64,000 nucleotides of DNA from an uncultured Dokdonia sp. (GTDB taxonomy: Bacteria; Bacteroidota; Bacteroidia; Flavobacteriales; Flavobacteriaceae), in the NCBI RefSeq assembly GCF_947492815.1, contig NZ_CANLOB010000006.1, positions 124,001-188,000 of the forward strand, read 5' to 3'. Each line of letters opens with the position of its first letter. Within the stretch, counting starts at the first letter, position 1. The notes beneath the pieces are model-generated. The model searched no databases, was not told the DNA's origin, and saw only the letters and a list, made by a program, of their open reading frames with translations. This document shows positions 38,264-47,934 of this stretch, one piece after another. Position numbers and translations under genes: made by a program.

Positions 38264-41200
38264 TTAGTTTCCGCCTTCTTCTACTGAAGAATTTGTTTTT
38301 GCTTCATTTGTTTTAATAAGCGCAAGTTGTTCTTGTGCTTCTTGCACGGTATCTGGGTAGTCTGAGAAATTACTAATCACACTTTCTAAGATATAGGTTG
38401 CTTGGTAGGCGTCTTCTAAGGCGTAAAAGTTTTTTGCCATAAGTACCAATCCTTTTGCTCCAAATTCTTTATAGCCACTGTAATCTCTTGCCAGTTCCTG
38501 CACTGCTGTATTAGACCCTTTAAAGTCGTTTGCTTTGTGCTTAAAATAGGCATCGTAGTATAACGCTTCTGCAGCAAGTGCACCAGTAGCAATCTCTTTT
38601 ACAGAAGCATAGGCAGTTTTTGCGCGATCTTCATCTCCTGTTTTAATAGAGGCTCTTGCTATAATAACTTGTGCATCACTCTTTACTGCATTATCAATCT
38701 TTGCATTGGTCAGTACTTTTTCTGCGTAGGTCACGGCATCTGTATAGTTTTCTAATTCGTAATGTGATTTCATCAAATTAGATTGTGCAAAAATTACATT
38801 CTGCGGAAAATCGGCTTCGGTTTCTAGGCGTTGTAACACAGGTATTGCTTCTGCATACATACGTTGTGTTAAAAACACTTGTCCCAATCTTGCTAATGCT
38901 TGTTCTGTAAACTCTGATCGTTCTTTCGCAATCACAAACTGATAATGAGGAATGGTGGTGCTGTAGTCCGCTTTCGCGAAAGCGAGTTGCCCCAAATAAA
39001 AATGTGCTTTGAGTGCATGTTGCCCATTAGGATAGCTCTCAATATATTCATCTAGCAAGCGAGTTGCCTGTGTAGTATTATTTTCTAAATACTGTTTTTC
39101 TGCTGAAGCATAGGCAGCGTCATCCAACTCTGCATCTTCTACATCTATAAAATCTAAGGTACTCACCCATTGTCCATATTCATTCACGCGTCCTAAATCT
39201 ATATAAATAAGTTTTGCCGTTGTAACGGCTTGCAATGCTTCTGGGGTTCCTGGGTAATCGGTTGCTACTTTTTTAAGGATGGTAAGTGCTTGGTCTGACT
39301 GATTACTATTATCATAAATCAATGCTTTTTTAAGTAATGCTCGAGATACGTATGAGCTTCCTGGCACCTCACGCACCAACTGATCATAGGCTGCAATAGC
39401 TTGATCTGTGTTATCCTGAGAAACATATACATTACCTAACTCATATAATGCATCATCTCTATAACTAGATTTTGGGAAGCTTTGCGCAAAATTTTTAAGA
39501 CCATTAATCTTATCTGCATTACGGTTTACAAAACCATAACTCATCGATTTCTGAAAAGTGGCATAATCTCTATCGGCAGCATTAATTTCAATTGCTTTAT
39601 TATAAGCTTCTAATGCAGGCCAATATTTACTAGATATAAAACGACTATCGCCCAATCGTAAATACGCATCATTAAGACGCACATTATCTTCTATGTTTTG
39701 AGTGGTAAAACTTTCAAAATACGATGCTGCATTTTCATAATCTTTATCTGAAAAATACGCATAGGCTAGATTGTAATTCAGATCCTGATATTCTGGAGTC
39801 GTTGTCGCATCACTGTTTTGAGCATATTGTTTATAGCCAATAACAGCTTCTTTGTGATTGCCTAATACATAATCACATTCTGCACTCCAATAAATAGCTC
39901 TTGCTACAAATTGCTCATCTCTAGGTTCTTTTAACGACTTTTTAAATAACGCTTGTGACTCTAAATAATTTCCTTCATTATATAACTCTACTCCTCTGTA
40001 AAAAGCTACTTTTTGGTAAGCAACTTTATTTTCAAAAGAAGAATTCTTTTCTAATAACACAAGTGCTTCTTTATAGTTTTTTGAAGTTATATAAGAATCT
40101 ATTAGTAATACTTCTAATTCTTCTTTTGCTGGAGTCTTAGGATAGGCTTTGATATAATTTGCAATGACTTGTGGAACGGTTTGATAGGCATTTCCGATCT
40201 CGTAACTAAGCTTTGCATAATTGAGACCGCTATCTTCCTTTATTTTTTCATCAAAATCCATTTCTGATGCATTCTTAAAGGCATTAAGCGCTTGTTGTTT
40301 CTTATCTGTTTTAAGGTAGGATTCGGCTAAATGATAGTATGCATTCTGAGCTACACTATTTTTACCATCTACAATTTTATTAAACTCATTGATGGCATTT
40401 TCATAATCACCTTGCTTATAATAGGTATATCCAAGTTGGTAATAATCTGTATTATTCCATCGTCCTCTTTTTCCTTTGTATTCTTTTAGATACGGTAATG
40501 CTTCTGTATACTTTTCTTGATTAAAGTAACTCTCTCCTATAATTTTATTGAGTTCTGATTTTTCTTTAGGATTTGCGGTAGGGAGTTGTGATTTCCCTTC
40601 GGTAATGGCTTGATCAAATTTTCCTAATTTAAAATTTAAGTCGGCTTTAAAATACGCGAGTTCTTCTTTATAGTCTTCTTTATCTTCTACGGCATCAAAA
40701 AGCTCATCGGCTTCCTGATAGTCATCACCTTCATATGCCATGAATCCTAGATAATATTTTGCTTGAGAGCCATATTTTTGAGAATCACGTACACGATTTA
40801 AAAACTTCTTTGCTTGATCGTACTGCTTGCTTCTGTAGTAGGCATATCCGTTATTAAAATCATAGGTTTCTCTTGCGCTTCCTGTAAGACTTCCCTCATC
40901 TACTCTATCGTACCATTTGCGAGCATAGGCATACTTTCCATTCTCAAAATAGAAAGAAGCCACATCTAGAAATGCTGAATTACGCTTGGTACTTGTCGGA
41001 TAATCACTTACAAAACTTTGCATTAAGTTATCTGCTCCTTGTTGATTTAAGCGTACTGCAGCATTGGCAATATAATAGGCACAGTCGCCTTTTACAGTAG
41101 TATCACTGGTTTCATTCTTCACCTCTTCAAATAAGGTCTGCGCTGCTAGATACTGCTGACTATTATATAATGATAGTGCCTTATTATACTTAACAAGATC

Positions 41201-41284
41201 ATCTGTATAAATAGCCGTTTGTTGTGCAGAGAGGATGCTTGTATATAGTAGAAATGCGGTAAGTACCGTAATAAATTTCTGCAT
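38264..41284 (-). CDS. Large exported tetratricopeptide repeat protein
   Basis: 1006 residues; signal peptide MQKFITVLTAFLLYTSILSAQ, then about 25 TPR-like helical pairs up to the C-terminus, with YPTSTKRNSAFLD and YPGTPEALQAV type turns. Proteins of this design in Bacteroidota lie beside a barrel protein like the one downstream and may form a periplasmic scaffold; the exact role is unproven. A palindrome copy encodes AFAKA at residues 768-772, at the usual small-residue position of a TPR helix. The 180-base upstream spacer shows no structure I can identify. Confidence 0.82.
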   Translation of the reverse strand: MQKFITVLTAFLLYTSILSAQQTAIYTDDLVKYNKALSLYNSQQYLAAQTLFEEVKNETSDTTVKGDCAYYIANAAVRLNQQGADNLMQSFVSDYPTSTKRNSAFLDVASFYFENGKYAYARKWYDRVDEGSLTGSARETYDFNNGYAYYRSKQYDQAKKFLNRVRDSQKYGSQAKYYLGFMAYEGDDYQEADELFDAVEDKEDYKEELAYFKADLNFKLGKFDQAITEGKSQLPTANPKEKSELNKIIGESYFNQEKYTEALPYLKEYKGKRGRWNNTDYYQLGYTYYKQGDYENAINEFNKIVDGKNSVAQNAYYHLAESYLKTDKKQQALNAFKNASEMDFDEKIKEDSGLNYAKLSYEIGNAYQTVPQVIANYIKAYPKTPAKEELEVLLIDSYITSKNYKEALVLLEKNSSFENKVAYQKVAFYRGVELYNEGNYLESQALFKKSLKEPRDEQFVARAIYWSAECDYVLGNHKEAVIGYKQYAQNSDATTTPEYQDLNYNLAYAYFSDKDYENAASYFESFTTQNIEDNVRLNDAYLRLGDSRFISSKYWPALEAYNKAIEINAADRDYATFQKSMSYGFVNRNADKINGLKNFAQSFPKSSYRDDALYELGNVYVSQDNTDQAIAAYDQLVREVPGSSYVSRALLKKALIYDNSNQSDQALTILKKVATDYPGTPEALQAVTTAKLIYIDLGRVNEYGQWVSTLDFIDVEDAELDDAAYASAEKQYLENNTTQATRLLDEYIESYPNGQHALKAHFYLGQLAFAKADYSTTIPHYQFVIAKERSEFTEQALARLGQVFLTQRMYAEAIPVLQRLETEADFPQNVIFAQSNLMKSHYELENYTDAVTYAEKVLTNAKIDNAVKSDAQVIIARASIKTGDEDRAKTAYASVKEIATGALAAEALYYDAYFKHKANDFKGSNTAVQELARDYSGYKEFGAKGLVLMAKNFYALEDAYQATYILESVISNFSDYPDTVQEAQEQLALIKTNEAKTNSSVEEGGN
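38970..38983. repeat. AFAKA palindrome, copy 9 (in the TPR gene)
   Basis: Exact 14-mer with GTCC left flank, AFAKA frame. Confidence 0.95.
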
Positions 41285-41464
41285 AATAATTGTTTTTGAT
41301 ATGATGTATGAGATTGGGTCTATTTTTCTAACTCAAAGATAGTTTTCTTATATATGGATAACGGAAGAAATCCTTTATAATTATATAGAGTTTTAAAAAG
41401 GAAATTAACAATTAAAAAATCATACAATTACACTTATTTTATTATTTTTCGTAAAAATTTTAAA

Positions 41465-42670
41465 ATGAAAAAAAAATACACCCTTTTATGCATAGTTTTA
41501 TTGTCCACTTTTGTTGCTCAGGCGCAAACCAAAAACAAAAAAGGATATTACATTGATAATAATGGTACTAAGAAAGAAGGGTTAATTAAAGACTTAGATT
41601 GGGGTATTACTCCTGATTCATTTACATTTTATAGTAGTGAAAATGCAGAAGGGAAAACTATTACTATTTCTCAAGCTAGTGTTTTTGGAATTTATGATGT
41701 ATCAAAATATGAAAGACATAAAGTAAATATTGATAGGTCTTCAAACAAACTAAATGATCTAGGTAGAGAAAGAAACCCTGACATGAAAGCTGAAACTGTA
41801 TACTTAAAAGTAGAGTTAGAAGGTCCTTTAAAATTATATTCTCATACTATTACTGCAGGATCAAAGTTTTTTGTTCAAAAAGAGGGTGAACTCATATTTC
41901 CTCTTATTTACAAACGATACCTAACGTATGATAATAAAATAAAAGAGAATAATTATTTTCAACAACAATTAGTGGCTGACTTTGCATGCGATGGATTCAC
42001 TTTCAATACATCTAACTTATCTTATAATAGAAATGATATCCTAAAGTATGTAACTAAATATAATACTTGTAAAGGATCTGCTTCTAAAAAAATAGGGAAC
42101 GAAGAAAAATCACCATCATTTAAATTACATTTAATAGCTGGCGCAAACTTTAATAGCTTATTAATTAAAGAATCTGATAACAGAAACTTTGATTTTGGTT
42201 CTGCTACAAATCCAATATTAGGTTTTGAAATAGAATATACATTACCCAATACTAATAATAAATGGGCTGGATTTATTGATGGTAGATATACAACATTTAG
42301 TGCAGATGGCGTGTCTAACTTTGAATCTGTATTTGGAGATATTACATTTACTCAAACGGTGAGCGCTGAACAACGTTTTTTTGACGTAAGCATAGGAGGA
42401 CGTCACTATTTTTATTTAACTCCATCTTCTAAAATCCATTTAGGCATCAGTTATGGACTAGAATTGTTATCAGATACAGACATTGATTATGAAACATCTG
42501 AAGATTTTGATGTAACGAATGGTTCTGGTAGCTTTGGTGTATCTGCCGGAATTTCTTGGAAAAACTTCAGAGGAGAAATACGATATAACACACAAAAAGA
42601 TCATGTAAGCTCAAAATCTGAATACTCAAGTCTAATGCTAACCGTAAGCTACAATATTCTACGGTTTTAA
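41465..42670 (+). CDS. Exported outer-membrane beta-barrel protein, unknown role
   Basis: 401 residues. Signal peptide ends at VAQAQTK. An N-terminal soluble region (~22-210) contains KKGYYIDNNGTKKEGLIKDLDWGITPDSFTFYSS (in part), seen in many flavobacterial hypothetical proteins. From ~220 amphipathic strands (FKLHLIAGANFNSLL … GISWKNFRGEIRYN … LMLTVSYNILRF) form a small porin-like barrel with terminal Phe. It stands alone on the plus strand; no operon partner. Confidence 0.65.
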   Translation: MKKKYTLLCIVLLSTFVAQAQTKNKKGYYIDNNGTKKEGLIKDLDWGITPDSFTFYSSENAEGKTITISQASVFGIYDVSKYERHKVNIDRSSNKLNDLGRERNPDMKAETVYLKVELEGPLKLYSHTITAGSKFFVQKEGELIFPLIYKRYLTYDNKIKENNYFQQQLVADFACDGFTFNTSNLSYNRNDILKYVTKYNTCKGSASKKIGNEEKSPSFKLHLIAGANFNSLLIKESDNRNFDFGSATNPILGFEIEYTLPNTNNKWAGFIDGRYTTFSADGVSNFESVFGDITFTQTVSAEQRFFDVSIGGRHYFYLTPSSKIHLGISYGLELLSDTDIDYETSEDFDVTNGSGSFGVSAGISWKNFRGEIRYNTQKDHVSSKSEYSSLMLTVSYNILRF

Positions 42671-42723
42671 TTGTATTAAATAACTAAAATAATTAAGTGC
42701 TATTCTGTTTTATTACTAATGGG

Positions 42724-42743
42724 TACGCTTTCGCGAAAGCGTA
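42724..42743. repeat. AFAKA palindrome, copy 10, extended to 20 bp
   Basis: Perfect 20-bp palindrome with half-site TACGCTTTCG, in the spacer after the barrel gene. Confidence 0.95.
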
Positions 42744-42821
42744 TAAAACCTATAAAAAGTGATAAACACATATTATGATGCATAGAAAACACGTATTTTT
42801 ACAGACTACTGTCATGAAAAT

Positions 42822-44183
42822 ATGTATAGGATAATTCAAAGATTTATACTCCAAAAACCGCTACTATTTTTAATTATTATAGGAGCTCTGGCACGAATAC
42901 TTATTGCACTATGTTATAGCAATCAAGTCTCAATATTTAATGATTCAGAAAGCTATGTGCCATTAGCAGAAAAGCTAGGCGCTTTAAATTTAAAAGGGTA
43001 TGACGGATTACGCACACCTGGATATCCTTTCCTATTAATGCTGTCTGGGATTAATTTTAGTGTGGTTGTCTTTATTCAAATGATATTGGGAATTATATCA
43101 TCTATTTTTCTTTTTAAAATAAGTTATAAATTAATTCATAGTACCGCTCTTGCATTACTTAATGCATTGAGCATCTCTTTTTTCTTGCATATTTTATTTT
43201 ATGAAAGAGCTATTCTCACTGAAGCTTTAACGTTATCTACACTGATTGTATGTTTATGGTACATCACTCATATACAGTTTTTCAACCAAGAAAAGAGTTC
43301 TAAAATCACCTATAAACAAAGTCTCATTTTAGGCATCTTAATGGCCGTTGTTTTTCTAGTAAGACCCATGTTTATAGTAATTACACCTCTTGTGGTCTTT
43401 TGTTTTATAGTTGGCTATAGGCACTTACGATTTACCGCTATTTTAAGTAGAGCACTTCTTCTATGTATTCCTGCTGTAATGAGTTATCAAGGATGGAGTT
43501 ATCTTAATTTTCAAAATACAGGATATAAATCTGTTACTGCATTTTCTGGAATTAATCTTGCTCAAAGTTGTGTTTCATTTGTAGATAAAGCAAATGACAC
43601 ACATGCAGATCTACGCGATTTATATGTACATAAAAGAGATTCTGTGATCGCAGAAAATGGCGATGTATCAATGACTGTTTGGCGGGTATATGAAACACTT
43701 AAAGCGAAAGAAAATATTACAGTTTCTGAGCTCTCTCAGCGTTTTGATCCTATGACCAAAGAACTTATTAAAAACAATCCTTCTAGCTATTTTAAACAGG
43801 TTGGAATTTCTTGGATAGATTTCTGGGAGGAATATATCCTTTGGAACTATAGTAAATTCGAATATAAGATTCCTACATGGACACTATCAGGTATTTGGTT
43901 ATATATACAAACACCTATGTTATATATTATGAATGTGCTCTTTTTGATCATTAGTGGAATCATAACGATCAGGCGTATTCGGGAAAAAAGATTTTATTTT
44001 GATTTTTACTTATTTTGCACAGTACTTATTATTGGATCTTCCATAGGACAGGCATTAGTTATATACGGTAATAATGGGAGGTTTTCGGTTCCTTTTCTTC
44101 CTTTTATTATTATAGTGATCTCTCATTATCTCTATAAAAAAGAAATTTTTAAAAAGATTATCCCTGTAAATAATAAGATTTAA
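42822..44183 (+). CDS. GT-C-type polytopic glycosyltransferase (GT39/ArnT-like)
   Basis: 453 residues, about eleven membrane helices. The first periplasmic loop holds NDSESYVPLAEKL with the Asp expected to activate a polyprenyl-phosphate-linked sugar donor, and YDGLRTPGYPFLLML, typical of the PMT_2/GT39-like group. A large extra-membrane loop (~250-330) precedes the last helices. It may add a sugar to lipid or protein on the periplasmic side. It opens the polysaccharide-related region. Confidence 0.75.
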   Translation: MYRIIQRFILQKPLLFLIIIGALARILIALCYSNQVSIFNDSESYVPLAEKLGALNLKGYDGLRTPGYPFLLMLSGINFSVVVFIQMILGIISSIFLFKISYKLIHSTALALLNALSISFFLHILFYERAILTEALTLSTLIVCLWYITHIQFFNQEKSSKITYKQSLILGILMAVVFLVRPMFIVITPLVVFCFIVGYRHLRFTAILSRALLLCIPAVMSYQGWSYLNFQNTGYKSVTAFSGINLAQSCVSFVDKANDTHADLRDLYVHKRDSVIAENGDVSMTVWRVYETLKAKENITVSELSQRFDPMTKELIKNNPSSYFKQVGISWIDFWEEYILWNYSKFEYKIPTWTLSGIWLYIQTPMLYIMNVLFLIISGIITIRRIREKRFYFDFYLFCTVLIIGSSIGQALVIYGNNGRFSVPFLPFIIIVISHYLYKKEIFKKIIPVNNKI

Positions 44184-44212
44184 TCTATTTTTATCGTTAG
44201 TCTATAATTACT

Positions 44213-44896
44213 ATGTCAGATCCAGTACTTCACCTCAGCAATGCCGCAATATATCAAAGAGAAAATATGATTCTCTCTGATGTACAGGTCACTATCAATA
44301 AAGGAGATTTTGTATACCTCATTGGAAAAACAGGCTCTGGAAAGAGTAGTTTTATGAAAACACTCTACGGAGATTTACCTCTTACTGAAGGTGAAGGTGA
44401 AATTGTTGGTTTTACTTTAAATGGATTAAAAGAAAAACAAATTCCATTCTTACGTAGGAAGCTTGGTGTTGTATTTCAAGACTTCAAACTTTTAAACGAT
44501 CGTACTGTAAAAGATAATTTACTCTTTGTATTAAAAGCTACTGGTTGGAAAGATAAGACTGCTATTGATGCTAAAATTGAGGAAGTACTTGCTAAGGTAG
44601 GAATGAAAAGTAAGGGATTTAAATTTCCATATCAACTTTCAGGAGGAGAGCAACAACGTGTTGCTATCGCAAGAGCATTATTGAATGATCCAGAACTCAT
44701 CCTTGCTGATGAGCCTACAGGGAATCTTGACCCCCAAACCAGTGTCGAGGTTATGGAGGTGTTACAAGAAATCAATAAGAATGGAAATACCATTTTGATG
44801 GCTACACATGATTATGCATTGTTACTTAAATACCCTTCAAAAACCTTAAAATGTGATAATAATAAGATTTTTGAAGTGGTGCAACGAACAGTGTAA
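44213..44896 (+). CDS. ftsE: FtsE-like ABC ATPase
   Basis: 227 residues. Walker [11 protein letters not shown]-loop VFQDFKLL, signature [15 protein letters not shown], Walker [13 protein letters not shown] and switch His in MATHD. Closest to FtsE, the cytoplasmic ATPase that with FtsX regulates septal peptidoglycan hydrolases. No ftsX-like membrane partner is present in the window; in this phylum ftsX is often elsewhere. It follows the glycosyltransferase by 29 bases and may share its transcript. Confidence 0.88.
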   Translation: MSDPVLHLSNAAIYQRENMILSDVQVTINKGDFVYLIGKTGSGKSSFMKTLYGDLPLTEGEGEIVGFTLNGLKEKQIPFLRRKLGVVFQDFKLLNDRTVKDNLLFVLKATGWKDKTAIDAKIEEVLAKVGMKSKGFKFPYQLSGGEQQRVAIARALLNDPELILADEPTGNLDPQTSVEVMEVLQEINKNGNTILMATHDYALLLKYPSKTLKCDNNKIFEVVQRTV

Positions 44897-44936
44897 ATAG
44901 TTTAAACATAGATTCCTTTTCTTAGAAAGAATAGAT

Positions 44937-46358
44937 ATGGATAACAAGCAATTTACCTTAAAAAAAGAAGCTACAGATAGCGACTCTAATTGCTCTACCA
45001 TAAAAATTAACGACTATTATCTAAGTTTCAATACCAATTTAAACTACACTCATGCACAGGATACTGATTTTTCACTTTACTTATTAGGTAATTTATTTGA
45101 TTATAATGATACAAAGGCATCAAATCAAGACTTACTAAATATTCTTATCGAGCAAACTAACAAAGAAGATTTTTTTAAAGTTCTTGATGGTTATTATGGA
45201 GAATATGTAATTATATATGTTAGAAACAATGAATTCATCTTATTAAACGATTGTTGCGCGCAAAAAGAAGTATACTACACTGATACTTATTCAATGGTAG
45301 GTTCTCAAATACAATTACTATCTATTGAAGCAGATTTTCAGAAAGAACACCCTTATTACAGTTCCAACCTATTTAAAAAAAAGAAACTGCATGTAGGTAC
45401 AAGCACTTCTCATCCCAATATAAAGCATCTTGCTCCAAATCATTATATCGATATTCTTCACAAAAAAACGATACGTTTTTTTCCTAGAAAAAAAATAGCT
45501 CCTCAATCTACGCATAGTGTAGCACAAAAAGCAGCCAAAATGCTCAAAGGCTATATAACAGCTATAGCAAATAGGCATGAAATTGTATTGCCAGTTACTG
45601 GCGGCTTTGATAGTAGAGTATTATTTCTTTCAAGTTTACATATTAATTGTACGTATTTTGTATCTCAACACCAAGATATGAACAATGGCCATTATGATAT
45701 CAAGATTGCTCAAAAACTAACACGTATTTTTGATAAACACTTACACATTATTAAAGATTCAAATCAAAACACAGAAACATTAAATACGAATCGTATTGAT
45801 AACCCTAGAGCTACTTCTTTCCCAAAATTGGTAAATAACAAGGTTTTAATAAATGGTAATATCAGTGAAATAGCCAGAAATTACTTTAATTATATTCACC
45901 CTGTTACAGCCAAGAAATTAACATTACTCAATGGGTATTCTGACAATTCATATGTAATTAAAAATTATAAAGAGTGGTTATTAAAGAACAAAGAGACTTT
46001 CAAAAAATATGGGTATCACACTTTAGACATGTTTTATTGGGAAGAAAAAATGGGTAATTGGACAGCCAAAGCAAAAACAGAAGCGCATGCAATGTCCATA
46101 GAGTTAATGTCTCCTTTTAATTCAAGAGAATTATTATCACTTCTTTTAAGTACAAAAAGAAAAGATAGAGATAAGTTCACTAGCATATTATATAAAAAAA
46201 TCATTGAAAATCTTGTTGATACTCATGAAGAGATAAATAGTATTCCAACAAATCCTGATTTTGAAAGAAAAAGAGCGTTGTTTTTAAAAAAGCTAAGACT
46301 CTTTAAATTATTTGACGCTGCTAGACTACAGCTTAGAATTTTAAAAAGAAAAATCTAA
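44937..46358 (+). CDS. Asparagine-synthase-like protein, tandem copy 1 (no N-terminal nucleophile)
   Basis: 473 residues. An N-terminal ~190-residue domain resembles a class II glutamine amidotransferase but lacks the required N-terminal Cys (sequence begins MDNK). The C-terminal domain has an altered PP-loop, VTGGFDSR (220-227), in place of SGGLDS, and a block ELMSPFNSRELLSLLL typical of the synthase helical region. ATP-dependent adenylation is possible, glutamine use is not. It precedes a homologue at 46404; natural-product or surface-polymer amidation are both possible. Confidence 0.72.
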   Translation: MDNKQFTLKKEATDSDSNCSTIKINDYYLSFNTNLNYTHAQDTDFSLYLLGNLFDYNDTKASNQDLLNILIEQTNKEDFFKVLDGYYGEYVIIYVRNNEFILLNDCCAQKEVYYTDTYSMVGSQIQLLSIEADFQKEHPYYSSNLFKKKKLHVGTSTSHPNIKHLAPNHYIDILHKKTIRFFPRKKIAPQSTHSVAQKAAKMLKGYITAIANRHEIVLPVTGGFDSRVLFLSSLHINCTYFVSQHQDMNNGHYDIKIAQKLTRIFDKHLHIIKDSNQNTETLNTNRIDNPRATSFPKLVNNKVLINGNISEIARNYFNYIHPVTAKKLTLLNGYSDNSYVIKNYKEWLLKNKETFKKYGYHTLDMFYWEEKMGNWTAKAKTEAHAMSIELMSPFNSRELLSLLLSTKRKDRDKFTSILYKKIIENLVDTHEEINSIPTNPDFERKRALFLKKLRLFKLFDAARLQLRILKRKI

Positions 46359-46403
46359 TACTTACATTTAATGATATGCACTGAGTTCATTTAAACACGC
46401 GCT

Positions 46404-47894
46404 TTGAGAAGAAAACAATATTTTATTACTGATGATCCAACAATAGATTTTGCTTCTGAGGAAGGTTTCTCATCATATCTTATAGATAGCTTCACTGTTT
46501 TTTATCATCAAGATTTAGAGACAACGATAGCACAATATGAAGATGCAACTATTGTCATTCTAGGATTTATTCTCAACCCGAATGCTCCCGAGGAAACTAA
46601 TCTGCAAATTGCTGAAAACTTAGCAAGAGTCACTTCAAAAACTCAACTATTTGAAGCATTAGAAGTACTTACAGGGAAGTTTGCTATTTTTTATCACTCC
46701 AAAGTCCATCAAATACTCCTTACAGATTACTTTTCAGAAAGACAACTGTATTACTGGAAGAGAGCAGATCATTACTATATCTCATCCTCTGATAAACTTA
46801 TCTTGGACACATTAGTTCTTGCTCCAGAAATAAGCTCCGAGAAACAAGAACTCATTGCATCTTCTCTATTTCTTAACATAAATGAACACTGGCTTTTATC
46901 TGAAGAAGATTGGGATAAACGAATTAAAAAATTAATTCCTAACCATTACCTAGACCTTCAAAAAAACACCACAGACCGACTTCCTGTTTTTGTGAGTGAC
47001 CAACTAGCTAAAGAAACAGTAGTAGCCGCATTTAAAACTTATTTACAAAATGTAATGAAAGCGCTTGCGCTAAGGTATGATTCCATTTATTTTCCAATCA
47101 CAGCGGGTTATGATTCCCGGTTACTATTGGCGGCAAGTATGCCTTGGAAAGAAAAAATGACGTACTATATTTTTAATTCAGGGAAAACCTATGTCGTTCG
47201 GGATGTGAAAATTGCCAAAAAGATTGCAAAAAAATTTCAATTAGATTTTGAAGAAATTAAAGTTCCCGAAGCTAGTGCTGCATTCAAAAAAGAATATGCT
47301 ACTCATTTTATAGTCCCTCGTTTTTTATCAAAAACTAGAAATATTGCTTGGTTTAAAACGCATATTAAAACACCTACTATTAATATCTCTGGTGGTGGTG
47401 GGAACCTAAAAGGCGTATATGATAAAGAAGCGTTTACCTCTATAGAAACACTCTGTAAAGCCATTGAGTATGATACCTTACCCATTCACAAAAACGCATT
47501 GGAACAGTGGCTTACTGAAGCAACACCCTATGCCGAAAAATATAAAATCCCGCTGAATGATTTATTCTTTCAAGAATTACGTATGGGAAAATGGGCTTCA
47601 AAAATGTATCACGAAGCAGATCTTACTCCTGTAGATTACTACTCCCCTCTTAATTCAAGACATATCATGCATATGGCCTTTTTACATATTCCTGAATCGC
47701 AAAGACATATGCCTGATGCTGTTCTTTTCAAAACTGTCATGGAAGAATTATTACCAGGCTCCACAAAAATTCCATTTAATCCAAAAACATGGAGAGATTA
47801 TGTAAAAAGCATTATTCCTTATCAACGTATAAAGAAACAAGTGCGGTTATTGAGATATAGGAAACCTTCAAAAAGAAGAGATCATTCAAAATGA
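46404..47894 (+). CDS. Asparagine-synthase-like protein, tandem copy 2 (no N-terminal nucleophile)
   Basis: 496 residues from a TTG start. Same plan as copy 1: an N-terminal domain without Cys, PP-loop ITAGYDSR (232-239), then DYYSPLNSRHIMHMAFL. Identity to copy 1 is moderate, so the duplication is old. Shared spacing suggests the two act together, perhaps as a heterodimer. The C-terminus is Arg/Lys-rich (KRRDHSK). The gene is convergent with the subtilase downstream. Confidence 0.72.
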   Translation: MRRKQYFITDDPTIDFASEEGFSSYLIDSFTVFYHQDLETTIAQYEDATIVILGFILNPNAPEETNLQIAENLARVTSKTQLFEALEVLTGKFAIFYHSKVHQILLTDYFSERQLYYWKRADHYYISSSDKLILDTLVLAPEISSEKQELIASSLFLNINEHWLLSEEDWDKRIKKLIPNHYLDLQKNTTDRLPVFVSDQLAKETVVAAFKTYLQNVMKALALRYDSIYFPITAGYDSRLLLAASMPWKEKMTYYIFNSGKTYVVRDVKIAKKIAKKFQLDFEEIKVPEASAAFKKEYATHFIVPRFLSKTRNIAWFKTHIKTPTINISGGGGNLKGVYDKEAFTSIETLCKAIEYDTLPIHKNALEQWLTEATPYAEKYKIPLNDLFFQELRMGKWASKMYHEADLTPVDYYSPLNSRHIMHMAFLHIPESQRHMPDAVLFKTVMEELLPGSTKIPFNPKTWRDYVKSIIPYQRIKKQVRLLRYRKPSKRRDHSK

Positions 47895-47934
47895 CCTCTT
47901 CTTACATAAAATATTTTTTGTACAGTATAATTAA

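Noticed and set aside
47055..47075. GAAAGCGCTTGCGCT in the second asparagine-synthase-like gene as another palindrome copy
   Set aside because: It lacks the TTTCGCGAAA core and is a chance GC-rich inverted repeat.
44897..47934. Lasso-peptide or other RiPP cluster based on the AsnB-like genes
   Set aside because: No precursor peptide, RRE or B-type protease gene is found in the gaps, which are under 50 bases.
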